A stretch of 24,728 nucleotides of DNA from Deltaproteobacteria bacterium (GCA_016926135.1 JAFGPH010000376.1:1-24728), one strand, 5' to 3'. Positions 6,472 through 11,972 are shown, counted from the first letter of the stretch. The notes: generated from the letters alone by a model not told the origin. Translations and numbers: made by a program.

Positions 6472-7101
6472 GTGGCGAGCATCGACGACATTCTGAACGG
6501 GCCGGATTATTTTTATTGCGAGCGGTTTAGAGCGACGCTCAGGCGGTCGGTTTGCGTTGAGAGGCAGGGAGCGGAGAATCAAGGTTCGGGCGGGATGAAG
6601 CATTTGGAGTGCCAGGGGTGCAGCCAGGGCAGGGAAATCAGTGACGAGTCGCGAGTGACAAGTCACGAGTCGGGGGAAGGGAGGAGCGTGATGAAAACAA
6701 AGGTGTGTGCGAAGTGCGGGTTAGAGAAGCCCGTGGAGGAGTTTAATCGGCACAAACTATATAAGGACGGCCTGGATCGGCAATGCAAGTCCTGCAAGGC
6801 AGAATATGCTCGGCATTACTGGCAGAGGAGGAAAGGGAAGAAGGAGGAGGAAAAAGCCGAACCCGGGAAACGGGAAGTCGAAACCGGGAAACGGGCAGCC
6901 GAAGGCGGGAGCGGGAACGGGATATTCGACTGGGGCAAGGTGGAGGAGCTTCTGACCGGCCAGAGAGTCACCAGGGAGCGGGTCCGGGCGGTCGCCGAAG
7001 ACCAGGTCAGGACGGTCGAGGAGGAGATGGCCTTTCTTCTTGTCAGGGGATTGAAGACCGATGAGATGAAACTGAAGGCGAGGGACGGTTCCATTTTGTA
7101 G
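6472..7101 (+). CDS. Two zinc-finger modules in one frame, 209 aa (probable fusion across a repeat)
   Basis: The frame from GTG 6472 holds two unrelated Cys modules. Module 1 (residues 1-53) has C16 and C28 then C47 and C50 (YCERFRATLRRSVCVERQ, then LECQGCSQG), like short zinc-binding proteins seen in Mu-like phages. Module 2 begins at M74, with C79, C82, C105 and C108 (VCAKCGLEKPVEEF, then QCKSCKAEYARHY), a zinc ribbon of the kind found in HNH or endonuclease VII-like proteins but without visible catalytic residues. Between them, residues about 57-68 are encoded by a D repeat. A good SD (GGGAGGAG) precedes ATG 6691, so module 2 is probably also, or only, made from there. The original stop of module 1 may have been lost when the repeat arrived. 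Confidence 0.6.
   Translation: MASIDDILNGPDYFYCERFRATLRRSVCVERQGAENQGSGGMKHLECQGCSQGREISDESRVTSHESGEGRSVMKTKVCAKCGLEKPVEEFNRHKLYKDGLDRQCKSCKAEYARHYWQRRKGKKEEEKAEPGKREVETGKRAAEGGSGNGIFDWGKVEELLTGQRVTRERVRAVAEDQVRTVEEEMAFLLVRGLKTDEMKLKARDGSIL
6641..6672 (+). repeat. D repeat, copy 1 (in frame inside a gene)
   Basis: GTGACGAGTCGCGAGTGACA continuing AGTCACGAGTC; an imperfect palindromic repeat of GAGTGACGAGT units. It is translated as SDESRVTSHES between two zinc modules. Confidence 0.8.
6691..7101 (+). CDS. Zinc-ribbon protein from internal start, 136 aa
   Basis: The alternative and probably main product of the downstream module. ATG 6691 has GGGAGGAG 7 nt upstream. It has CxxC-x22-CxxC near the N-terminus, followed by a basic patch (HYWQRRKGKK). 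A low-complexity linker is encoded by a decayed 21-nt tandem repeat (6856-6918: AEPGKRE, VETGKRA, AEGGSGN). The C-terminal helix-rich domain (FDWGKVEELLTGQRVTRERV and on) is of unknown role. A nucleic-acid-binding function is inferred only from the zinc ribbon. Confidence 0.6.
   Translation: MKTKVCAKCGLEKPVEEFNRHKLYKDGLDRQCKSCKAEYARHYWQRRKGKKEEEKAEPGKREVETGKRAAEGGSGNGIFDWGKVEELLTGQRVTRERVRAVAEDQVRTVEEEMAFLLVRGLKTDEMKLKARDGSIL
6856..6918 (+). repeat. Three 21-nt tandem units in coding sequence
   Basis: Units start at 6856, 6877 and 6898 and share CCGGGAAACGGG (the third diverges). Length 21 keeps the frame. It encodes a seven-residue period linker. Confidence 0.7.
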
Positions 7102-7113
7102 AAGGAGGGGAAC

Positions 7114-7317
7114 ATGGACCTTAGGGAAGCGAAATTATGTCTTGATTGCGAGGAGTTGTATATCGGCAAACGGTGCCCGCGGTGCGGGTCGGAGGTCTGC
7201 TGGTGGTTGTCGAAATTCGTGCCGGTGATGAAAGGGCGCAGGAAACAGGCGGGCGCGGACCCGGCTTCGCCCGGGGGCTACGCCGCGGCAAGGGAGGTGA
7301 AGGCATGCAGGATCTGA
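7114..7317 (+). CDS. Small zinc-ribbon protein, 67 aa
   Basis: C9-x2-C12 and C21-x2-C24 (LCLDCEE, then RCPRCGSEVC) form a compact treble-clef or ribbon, with an extra C29. The ATG at 7114 follows GAAGGAGGGG. The last 20 residues (ADPASPGGYAAARE and on) are encoded by an E repeat, so the native protein probably ended around residue 45. Function unknown. It overlaps the next gene by 13 nt. Confidence 0.6.
   Translation: MDLREAKLCLDCEELYIGKRCPRCGSEVCWWLSKFVPVMKGRRKQAGADPASPGGYAAAREVKACRI
7256..7294 (+). repeat. E repeat, copy 2
   Basis: CGGACCCGGCTTCGCCCGGG, then GGCTACGCCGCGGCAAGGG. It lies inside the 3' end of the zinc-ribbon gene and its end merges with the ribosome binding site (GGGAGG) of the next gene, as in copy 1. 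Confidence 0.8.
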
Positions 7318-7724
7318 CACTGACCAGGACGTTCGAGGAACACTGGCTGAAGCGGGTGGGCAACTGGCCCACCCCGGAGGCGGTGAGCAATTTTGTTGAA
7401 AATTCGGTGAAAGTGCAGAGGTGCGAGGACCTCGTGAGGGCGGACGGCCGCCCTTTCAGGATGCTGGCCATTTACTGGAACCCGGATCTCGATCTCATCA
7501 TCAAGGTCGATGATGCGGAGGGGCGGGCCGTTACGGTGATCAACCGCAGGAACTGGCAGGCGGAAAAGTTGACGCAACAAAGGCGCAGCGCGCAAGTCCT
7601 CCCGAAAAATGCAGCGGGATCCGCGGCAAGGCCCAAGGGACAGAAACATGGGTTCGCGGACAAACTGGCGGCGCGGATCGCCAGGGTGAGGGAGAGGTTC
7701 GGGCTGAGGGCAGCCAGCATTTAG
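7305..7724 (+). CDS. Hypothetical early protein, 139 aa
   Basis: Not recognised. The ATG at 7305 has AAGGGAGGTGAAGG upstream, supplied in part by an E repeat; longer in-frame versions run through the preceding gene. A likely alpha/beta core covers residues 40-85 (FRMLAIYWNPDLDLIIKVD, then AVTVINRRNW). The C-terminal third is basic and Ala-rich (KLAARIARVRERFGLRAA), suggesting nucleic-acid contact. It lies between a zinc-ribbon gene and DUF3164. Confidence 0.6.
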   Translation: MQDLTLTRTFEEHWLKRVGNWPTPEAVSNFVENSVKVQRCEDLVRADGRPFRMLAIYWNPDLDLIIKVDDAEGRAVTVINRRNWQAEKLTQQRRSAQVLPKNAAGSAARPKGQKHGFADKLAARIARVRERFGLRAASI

Positions 7725-7745
7725 CTTATAGAGATGGAGGCGTAC

Positions 7746-8354
7746 ATGGAAGGCGTAATGAATGGATACATGAAAGATGCACAGGGGCGGCTTGTGCCGG
7801 AGAGCATGGTTAGCGAAATCGACAAATCCCGGCATGACCTGGTCATGGAAATCGTTGAGAAAACAAAGGCCCTGGCCGGGGAGCTGGCTGAATTCAAGGC
7901 CCGGGTTCTGGGCGATATCCAGGCGTTCGTGGAGCTTTCGGCGGAACGGTTCGATACGACTATCGGCGGAGTCAAGGGGAATGTGATGCTGACCAGTTTC
8001 GACGGGGAATACCGGGTCATCCGGGCCGTTAGCGATTACCTGGTATTCGACGAGCGGCTCCAGGTGGCCAAGGCCCTGATAGACGAGTGCATACAGGACT
8101 GGTCGGAAGGCAGCAGGGACGAAATCAAGGCCCTGGTGAACGACGCCTTTTACGTGGACAAACAGGGAAAGATCAACACGCAGCGGATTTTGGGGCTGAG
8201 GCGGCTCGCCATCACAGATCCCAAGTGGAAGCGGGCCATGGACGCAATCGGCGAGAGCGTCCAGGTGGCCGGATCACGGACATACGTGAGGATCTACAGA
8301 CGGGACAGGGACGGGAATTACCAGCACATGAATCTTGATTTGGCGGGGGTTTAG
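7746..8354 (+). CDS. DUF3164 family protein, 202 aa
   Basis: Matches the pattern of DUF3164, a family almost confined to early regions of Mu-like phages: N-terminal YMKDAQGRLVPESMV, a helical middle (MEIVEKTKALAGELAEFKARV) and a C-terminal RTYVRIYRRDRDGNYQHMNLDLA. The biochemical role is unknown. Start choice: GGAGG at 7736-7740 is 5 nt before ATG 7746, whereas ATG 7734 sits before that site; ATG 7770 is also possible. The next gene starts 3 bp after the stop. Confidence 0.85.
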   Translation: MEGVMNGYMKDAQGRLVPESMVSEIDKSRHDLVMEIVEKTKALAGELAEFKARVLGDIQAFVELSAERFDTTIGGVKGNVMLTSFDGEYRVIRAVSDYLVFDERLQVAKALIDECIQDWSEGSRDEIKALVNDAFYVDKQGKINTQRILGLRRLAITDPKWKRAMDAIGESVQVAGSRTYVRIYRRDRDGNYQHMNLDLAGV

Positions 8355-8357
8355 CAA

Positions 8358-8567
8358 ATGATCCATTACGCGAAGATCGAGGAGAGCAGGCGGCTGCAGC
8401 GGGTCCACAGGGTCCTTTTCGACGGGAAGTGGCACGGGACCAGGGAGATCATGCGGGCGGCGGATGTCTGCGCGGTCAATACGGTGGTGGCCGAGCTTCG
8501 GGCCAACGGGTGCAATATATTCACCAGGTGCGTGGGGCGGGGGCGGTTCGAGTACAGATTAGAATAA
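8358..8567 (+). CDS. Small HTH-like protein, 69 aa
   Basis: Very basic and helical. GKWHGTREIMRAADVCAVNTVVAELRANG reads like a winged helix, with a turn between the Ala-Asp and Ala-Val-Asn segments, followed by a beta wing (RCVGRGRFEYRLE). Similar short phage proteins are annotated as DNA-binding. It ends directly at the repeat block that hosts the cassette-like insert. Confidence 0.6.
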   Translation: MIHYAKIEESRRLQRVHRVLFDGKWHGTREIMRAADVCAVNTVVAELRANGCNIFTRCVGRGRFEYRLE

Positions 8568-8690
8568 ATTCAAGATTGGAGATTCAAGATTGAAAATTGC
8601 AGATTTAATGCCTCTCACAGAGGGCGCAGAGGACACGGAGAAAGAAAGAAATTCAAGATTGAAAATTAAAGATTGCAGATTGGGAGTTTT
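8568..8690 (+). repeat. Repeat block: B copy, A arm, B copy (left flank of insert)
   Basis: 8568-8608 is a B copy. 8611-8640 is an A arm starting CCTCTCACAGAG. 8651-8683 is a second B copy. The A arm's partner is not adjacent but 730 bp away at 9373-9384 (CTCTGTGAGAGG, an exact 12-nt complement). Both arms carry the rare CAC/GTG variant instead of the common CGC/GCG. Confidence 0.8.
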
Positions 8691-8695
8691 TGACC

Positions 8696-8722
8696 GGTTT
8701 CCGCCTAATTCAAAGTTATGCC
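8696..8722 (+). other. attC-like right half-site (left end of insert)
   Basis: GGTTTCCGCCTAATTCAAAG followed by TTATGCC. It has the layout of the right arm of an attC (L' box, TTCAA spacer, GTTAxxC core). It resembles the right arm of the full site at 9031-9053 (GGCGGCTGACTTCAATGTTA). The left arm is missing here; B repeat sequence abuts it. Confidence 0.5.
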
Positions 8723-8734
8723 TTCGGAGGAGTC

Positions 8735-9001
8735 ATGGACGAAATAGATAGAATCAACAGTGCTATTGACTGTTTCGCTGCGGCCATCAAGAGCCGAATG
8801 GCCGACAAATACCACCAGGGTTATCGTGGATGGGATGGTGAGTACTCGGCAACTGCCCTAATCGAAGAAATTATTGGCGATGCCAAAAATGTAGAAGAAA
8901 ACATACCTATTGAGCGGTTTAAAACGACATGCACGAATATCTTAAGGCGACGGATGGTCGATATCGGTGCACGGGCAATGATGCTGTGGTATCGGCCATA
9001 A
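8735..9001 (+). CDS. Cassette gene 1: hypothetical protein, 88 aa
   Basis: Not recognised. ATG 8735 has CGGAGGAG 4-5 nt upstream and lies 14 nt after the core GTTATG, the usual position in a gene cassette. The protein is helical, with aromatic and charged residues (KYHQGYRGWDGEYSATALIE) and a C-terminal basic helix (CTNILRRRMVDIGARAMMLW). The TAA stop (8999-9001) overlaps the inverse core of the following attC-like site. Base composition differs from the phage genes around it. Confidence 0.65.
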   Translation: MDEIDRINSAIDCFAAAIKSRMADKYHQGYRGWDGEYSATALIEEIIGDAKNVEENIPIERFKTTCTNILRRRMVDIGARAMMLWYRP

Positions 9002-9053
9002 CCAGTCAGTGCATCCGACCTCGTAAACTCGGCGGCTGACTTCAATGTTAGCA
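8997..9053 (+). other. attC-like recombination site, 57 bp
   Basis: Bounded by CATAAC (inverse core) and GTTAGCA (core). Inside, the left arm has CAGTCAGTGCATCCGACC and the right arm GGCGGCTGACTTCAAT, which can pair partly (GTCAG with CTGAC, CCGACC with GGCGG) around TCGTAAACTC. The length falls in the classic 57-60 bp class of integron 59-base elements. Recognised by eye only. Confidence 0.6.
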
Positions 9054-9062
9054 TGTGAACGA

Positions 9063-9335
9063 ATGAGCCACGAAAAATATAAATATACTGGGTCGCCACT
9101 TACCAAAGTGGTCGAAGAGTGCTCAGAGGTTATTCAGATCGCGTGTAAAATAGACCGTTTTGGGTGGTTTAATTTTCATCCTGACGACCCCAAAGAAACG
9201 CCGAATATTGATATTCTGATGCGCGAAATGGACGATGTAATTGAGGCGTTTGAGCGTCTTGAAATCCATATGCGGGAACTAAAGAGGCAGCACTATTCTG
9301 CTAACCACTCGTTAGCGGGAAACCATGAATCTTAA
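9063..9335 (+). CDS. Cassette gene 2: MazG-like nucleotide pyrophosphohydrolase, 90 aa
   Basis: Probable all-alpha NTP pyrophosphohydrolase, which hydrolyses (d)NTPs to NMP and PPi. Metal ligands: E19-x2-E22 in the first helix (TKVVEECSEVIQ) and E55-x2-D58 in a later helix (LMREMDDVIEAF), the ExxE...ExxD pattern of the MazG/dUTPase-like superfamily, with a short connector (DRFGWFNFHPDDP) between. An upstream in-frame ATG (9045) lies inside the attC core, so 9063 (MSHEKYKYTG) is preferred although no strong SD is visible. MazG-like enzymes are common both in phages and as integron cassettes. The last 12 or so residues and the stop come from the attC remnant and a B repeat. Confidence 0.75.
   Translation: MSHEKYKYTGSPLTKVVEECSEVIQIACKIDRFGWFNFHPDDPKETPNIDILMREMDDVIEAFERLEIHMRELKRQHYSANHSLAGNHES
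9299..9324 (+). other. attC-like left half-site (right end of insert)
   Basis: TGCTAACCACTCGTTAGCGG then GAAACC. It begins with the inverse core TGCTAAC and resembles the left arm at 8997 (CATAACCAGTC...). Its last 13 nt are 11/13 complementary to the first 13 nt of the insert, so the two half-sites together would make one complete attC-like hairpin. Confidence 0.5.
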
Positions 9336-9384
9336 ATCTGATAATTTTGAATCTCTCAGTGATCTCTGAGGGCTCTGTGAGAGG
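9328..9384 (+). repeat. B repeat in inverse orientation plus A' arm (right flank of insert)
   Basis: 9328-9352 reads, on the opposite strand, as a B-type sequence (ATTCAAAATTATCAGATTTA). 9352-9384 is an A' arm ending CTCTGTGAGAGG, the exact complement of 8611-8622. Elsewhere (12181-12266) A, B and A' sit together without an insert. Confidence 0.75.
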
Positions 9385-9397
9385 AAATGTTTAGGGC

Positions 9398-9942
9398 ATG
9401 AGCAGGAAGATCGTTTGTCCATTCTGTGAGAGAAGATTTGACCTGGCGGCATCCGATGCCGCGGAGCTGGACCTGGAACGTTGCGACCTGGCCTCCCGGT
9501 TCGGCAGGGTATGGAGGCTTGCAAGCGAGTACGTGAATTGCTTCAGGGCGTCGCCGGGATCGGCCATGACCATGGAGAAACGGGTCAGGCTCCTGGAGGA
9601 GCTCGCGAGGCTCTGGGAGCGGGGGGAGTTCGAATACGACGGCAAGCGGTACCGGGTATCCAGGGCGGCGATCGAGCAGGGGCTTTTATAACGACCTGCA
9701 ATGCTGAAAAGTGGGGCTTTAAGAATCACAACTATCTCAAGAGCATATTGCTGAAGGAGGCCGAGAGGGTGAGCACGGAGGGCATGACGGCCAGGGAGGA
9801 GACGGAGCTTGGAGAAGTTAAGAAGATGAGAAGATCGGAAGTTGAGAGCGGTGATGGTGAGGTCATTTCAGCGGATGAGTTCAGGCGAAGGCATCCGGAG
9901 ATCTCCGGCATGGCGGATGCGGTGGGGAAAGAGATTGAGTGA
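9398..9942 (+). pseudogene. Cys-containing early protein, frameshifted (two reading frames)
   Basis: The first frame (9398-9691, 97 aa) starts MSRKIVCPFC with a CxxC (C7, C10), then a helical domain (CDLASRFGRVWRLASEYVNCF, then MEKRVRLLEELARLWERG) and EYDGKRYRVS, and stops at QGLL. The -1 frame continues at once with TTCNAEKWGFKNHNYLKSIL and then AERVSTEGMTAREE, to 9942. From memory of homologous genes in Mu-like prophages, the two parts form one protein with ...LL-T-T-C-NA...KWGF in a single frame. The shift is explained by two extra bases (TA) at CTTTTATAACG (9683-9693). The tail piece has no good start of its own. Either a disrupted gene or a frameshifting one; CTTTTA is not a canonical slippery heptamer. 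Confidence 0.6.
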
Positions 9943-10026
9943 TTTCAGATTTGAAGATTCAAGATTCAAGATTGAAGGCCCGGGAGAGAATGGACGGGAT
10001 AACAGGATTGACAGGAGGGATTACAG
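9943..10026 (+). repeat. B repeat (9943-9976) and C repeat (9992-10026)
   Basis: The B copy is GATTCAAGATTCAAGATTGA. The C copy is GGACGGGATAACAGGATTGA then CAGGAGGGATTACAG. The C copy supplies the AGGAGG ribosome binding site of the ASCH gene at 10027. Confidence 0.75.
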
Positions 10027-10479
10027 ATGAAGGCGATCAGTTTATGGATGCCGCAGGCGGCGTGGGTTTGCCTGAAGTGGAAGACGATCGAAACGAGGAA
10101 TCATGCAAGATTCAAGGCCCTGGTCGGGCAGAGGATTGCCATACACGCGACCCAGAAGATCGATGAAGCCGCATTTTTCAACGAACGATTTCTGGCGAGG
10201 CTTGCGGCTGGAGACACGGGCGCGTTAGGCATGCAGAACATGATGATGTATGCACACATGAACAGGGGCAAAATCCTTTGCACCGCAGTGGTTGAAAAGG
10301 GGCTCCGATGTCCGAATGTCGATTTTGTAGAACGCGAAGAATGGGAAAAGGCGGCCATGTGCGACATCAGGGATAAGTATCTCCTCCTTTTGAGTGACAT
10401 AAAGGCCCTTTCAAAACCGGTTCCCTTCAGCGGGAGGCAGTTTCCTTTTGATGTGCCGGATGAGTTGCTCCGGCAGTGA
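10027..10479 (+). CDS. ASCH-domain protein, 150 aa
   Basis: The N-terminus AISLWMPQAAWVCLKWKTIE followed by TR, then QRIAIHATQK, fits the ASCH fold (PUA-related RNA/nucleotide-binding beta barrel): the S-L-W-x-P-x-A motif, K-x-I-E-T-R and a beta strand ending A-I-H-A. The middle GKILCTAVVEKGLRCPN and the C-terminal IKALSKPVPFSGRQFPFDVP match the usual pattern of ASCH proteins. Some ASCH proteins are nucleases or modified-base hydrolases; the substrate here is unknown. ATG 10027 has AGGAGG from a C repeat upstream. The next gene follows after 11 nt. Confidence 0.8.
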   Translation: MKAISLWMPQAAWVCLKWKTIETRNHARFKALVGQRIAIHATQKIDEAAFFNERFLARLAAGDTGALGMQNMMMYAHMNRGKILCTAVVEKGLRCPNVDFVEREEWEKAAMCDIRDKYLLLLSDIKALSKPVPFSGRQFPFDVPDELLRQ

Positions 10480-10490
10480 GGGAGGAGAAG

Positions 10491-10835
10491 ATGAAAGATC
10501 CTTGGCTTAAACCAGCGCCGGCAGGATATCCGGTCAGGGAGATCATGTCTTGTTCGGTACAGGACCGGCTTTATGATTTACGTAAATTCAATGTGAAAAA
10601 ACTGAAAGCCGTGATTGCGTGGCCAGAAACCCAAAAGACGGTGAAGGACGCAGCCAGGCGACGGCTAAGGAAATTGGAAAAGGCCTCGGTCGTAGTCCAC
10701 GAGGACGGGTCCGAGACGGTTGAGATTCCGGGGCTTCCTTCCATACCTGTTTTGGGGGTTGTGAACTGTACGGGGCAACCCCTCCCGGAGGCCAGGAAGA
10801 CCGGGGAGAGGATTCTGGCGTGGAAAAAACAATAG
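10491..10835 (+). CDS. Hypothetical early protein, 114 aa
   Basis: Not recognised. ATG 10491 is preceded by GGGAGGAGAAG, better than the in-frame GTG at 10476, which overlaps the ASCH gene. The middle is a basic helix (TVKDAARRRLRKLEKA). It is followed by a beta-rich stretch (VVVHEDGSETVEIPGLPSIP). It overlaps the next gene by 16 nt. Confidence 0.6.
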   Translation: MKDPWLKPAPAGYPVREIMSCSVQDRLYDLRKFNVKKLKAVIAWPETQKTVKDAARRRLRKLEKASVVVHEDGSETVEIPGLPSIPVLGVVNCTGQPLPEARKTGERILAWKKQ

Positions 10836-11014
10836 CTGATACCATTATCTGGCTCGCCCATGAACGGATCAAAACCGAGCCTTTTCAAAATATCAACTCG
10901 GCCGTCCATGCGGTCTGCATGAGTGTGGTCAGCCATGTAATGGAATTCATGCGGGATCACCAGTTTGGCGAGTGCCCAGGGTCGCGCGCTGAATCAGACG
11001 GGATAACAGGATGA
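10820..11014 (+). CDS. Hypothetical small helical protein, 64 aa
   Basis: GTG 10820 lies inside the previous gene in another frame, with GGGGAGAGG upstream. The protein is helical (TIADTIIWLAHERI, then SAVHAVCMSVVSHVMEFMRD). The last residues (SDGITG) are encoded by the start of a C repeat. No function is evident. Confidence 0.5.
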   Translation: MEKTIADTIIWLAHERIKTEPFQNINSAVHAVCMSVVSHVMEFMRDHQFGECPGSRAESDGITG

Positions 11015-11060
11015 ACAGGATTTCAAAACCAAAAAACAATCCTGTCAAAAAATACTTGAG
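10996..11060 (+). repeat. C repeat with inverted arm
   Basis: CAGACGGGATAACAGGATGA followed by ACAGGATT (11015-11022), which pairs with AATCCTGT (11038-11045) across a 15-nt A-rich loop. It ends CCTGTCAAAAAATACTTGAG, and a nearly identical ending occurs before the gene at 14201. It supplies the SD-like GAGG for the next gene. Confidence 0.75.
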
Positions 11061-11065
11061 GCGGA

Positions 11066-11641
11066 ATGACGATGTTTGTTCCCAGCACTAAAAAGCAGCG
11101 GCAGTTGATCGGGATCGCGTGCGGGCAGTTGGGGATCGACAAGGATCTCAAGGAGGACATGCTGATGGAGAGGTACGGCAAGGCGCACACGACCGAGATC
11201 AGCAGGGCCCAGGCGGCGGAGTTTCTTGACGAATTGCATTCCAGGGGATTCAAGGTGCGGCCCCGCCTTCGCCCGGTGGCTACGGCGCGGCAAGGGACGA
11301 AAGGCAGCGGACGCCGCCTCAAATCATGTAAAGAAAAAGGAAAAGCCATCCCCCGCACCGGGGGGAAGGTGGTGCGCCTGGCCTCCCTGGATCAGATCGA
11401 CAAGATCCGGGCCCTTGCCGGGCTGGTCCGGTGGAAGTATGCGGACGGTCTTGACCGGTGGATGAAAAAGAGGCTGAACGTCGAGAAGGTGCGCACGGCC
11501 TATGATGCGTGGCTCGTCATCGAGGGCCTGAAGAAGCTCTTCGAGAACCAGATGAAAAAGAAATATGGGCCGAAATGGCGGGAGCTGGACTGGAGCGCCC
11601 GGCGAGAGATAGAGTTTTACCTCGAGGAGCATGGTGGATAA
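11066..11641 (+). CDS. gemA: GemA/Gp16-like regulator (DUF1018), 191 aa
   Basis: The N-terminus (STKKQRQLIGIACGQLGI, then EDMLMERYGK and SRAQAAEFLDEL) and the C-terminus (LDQIDKIRALAGLVRW, then GLKKLFENQMKK) match the GemA/Gp16 family found in the middle region of Mu-like phages. Mu GemA affects host gene expression and DNA supercoiling; the same role is inferred. Between the two conserved parts, residues about 65-77 are encoded by an E repeat, in frame, followed by a basic linker. ATG 11066 has GAGG only 4 nt upstream; ATG 11072 is an alternative with 10 nt spacing. It overlaps mor by 11 nt. Confidence 0.82.
   Translation: MTMFVPSTKKQRQLIGIACGQLGIDKDLKEDMLMERYGKAHTTEISRAQAAEFLDELHSRGFKVRPRLRPVATARQGTKGSGRRLKSCKEKGKAIPRTGGKVVRLASLDQIDKIRALAGLVRWKYADGLDRWMKKRLNVEKVRTAYDAWLVIEGLKKLFENQMKKKYGPKWRELDWSARREIEFYLEEHGG
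11258..11296 (+). repeat. E repeat, copy 3 (in frame inside gemA)
   Basis: CGGCCCCGCCTTCGCCCGGT, then GGCTACGGCGCGGCAAGGG. 39 nt keeps the frame. It is translated as part of a basic linker (RPRLRPVATARQG) between two conserved halves of the protein. Confidence 0.8.
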
Positions 11642-11972
11642 CAACAACAGGTATCCCGAAATCCTCTCAGACCTGGCCGCACGGGCCGAGGAGGTCCTGG
11701 CAGACGCCGGTTTGAACAGGGCCGACGCCGAGAGGCTGGGACGTTCGATCGCGGACCGGGTGGGCCGGGACTGGGTCGGTCAGCAGGTCTATTTCTGCAA
11801 GGGCATGACCCTGGTTGAACGCGACCGGGAGATCTACGAGCAATTCGACGGCACAAACTACGGCCGCCTGGCCGTACGCCACAACCTCACCGAACGTCAA
11901 ATCTACAACATCATCGCACGTGTGCGGGCCGAGCATGTCCGCAAGAACCAGATTCCCCTTTTCCCCGAATAA
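11631..11972 (+). CDS. mor: Mor/C-family middle-operon activator, 113 aa
   Basis: Transcription activator for middle genes. Diagnostic features of the Mor family: GQQVYFCKGM (residues about 50-59), RDREIYEQFDGTNYGRLAVR and a C-terminal helix-turn-helix (LAVRHNLTERQIYNIIARVR). The N-terminal helical part mediates dimerisation in Mu Mor. The gene overlaps gemA (ATG 11631, gemA stop 11639-11641), as in Mu, where gemA and mor overlap. It is followed by a 336-bp non-coding block with a perfect dyad, a plausible target site. GTG 11634 is an alternative start. Confidence 0.9.
   Translation: MVDNNNRYPEILSDLAARAEEVLADAGLNRADAERLGRSIADRVGRDWVGQQVYFCKGMTLVERDREIYEQFDGTNYGRLAVRHNLTERQIYNIIARVRAEHVRKNQIPLFPE

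Larger units (their letters stand above)
8696..9324 (+). mobile_element. Two-cassette insert with integron attC-like sites
   Basis: A 629-bp, visibly more AT-rich block holding two short + strand genes. Each gene starts shortly after a GTTA-type core and ends at a complementary TAAC-type sequence. Core before gene 1: GTTATG (8715-8720); inverse core after it: CATAAC (8997-9002), an exact 6-bp complement. Core before gene 2: GTTAGCA (9047-9053); inverse core after it: TGCTAAC (9299-9305), an exact 7-bp complement. That pairing of a cassette's first and last bases is the hallmark of integron gene cassettes. The outer ends GGTTTCCGCCTAA (8696) and TTAGCGGGAAACC (9312) are 11/13 complementary. 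No integron integrase is in the window. An alternative reading is a small element with terminal inverted repeats. Confidence 0.6.

Noticed and set aside
7734..7745. ATG 7734 as start of the DUF3164 protein
   Set aside because: Its only good ribosome site (GGAGG, 7736-7740) lies inside those first codons and is correctly spaced for ATG 7746.
9311..9316. GTTAGC as a full second core site closing a 17-bp attC after the MazG-like gene
   Set aside because: GCTAAC-CACTC-GTTAGC is palindromic but far too short for an attC. It is better explained as part of the inner arm of a truncated site whose other half is at the left end of the insert.
9683..9693. Programmed -1 frameshift at CTTTTATAACG
   Set aside because: No X XXY YYZ heptamer in the right phase and no obvious downstream pseudoknot; an accidental 2-nt insertion explains it more simply.
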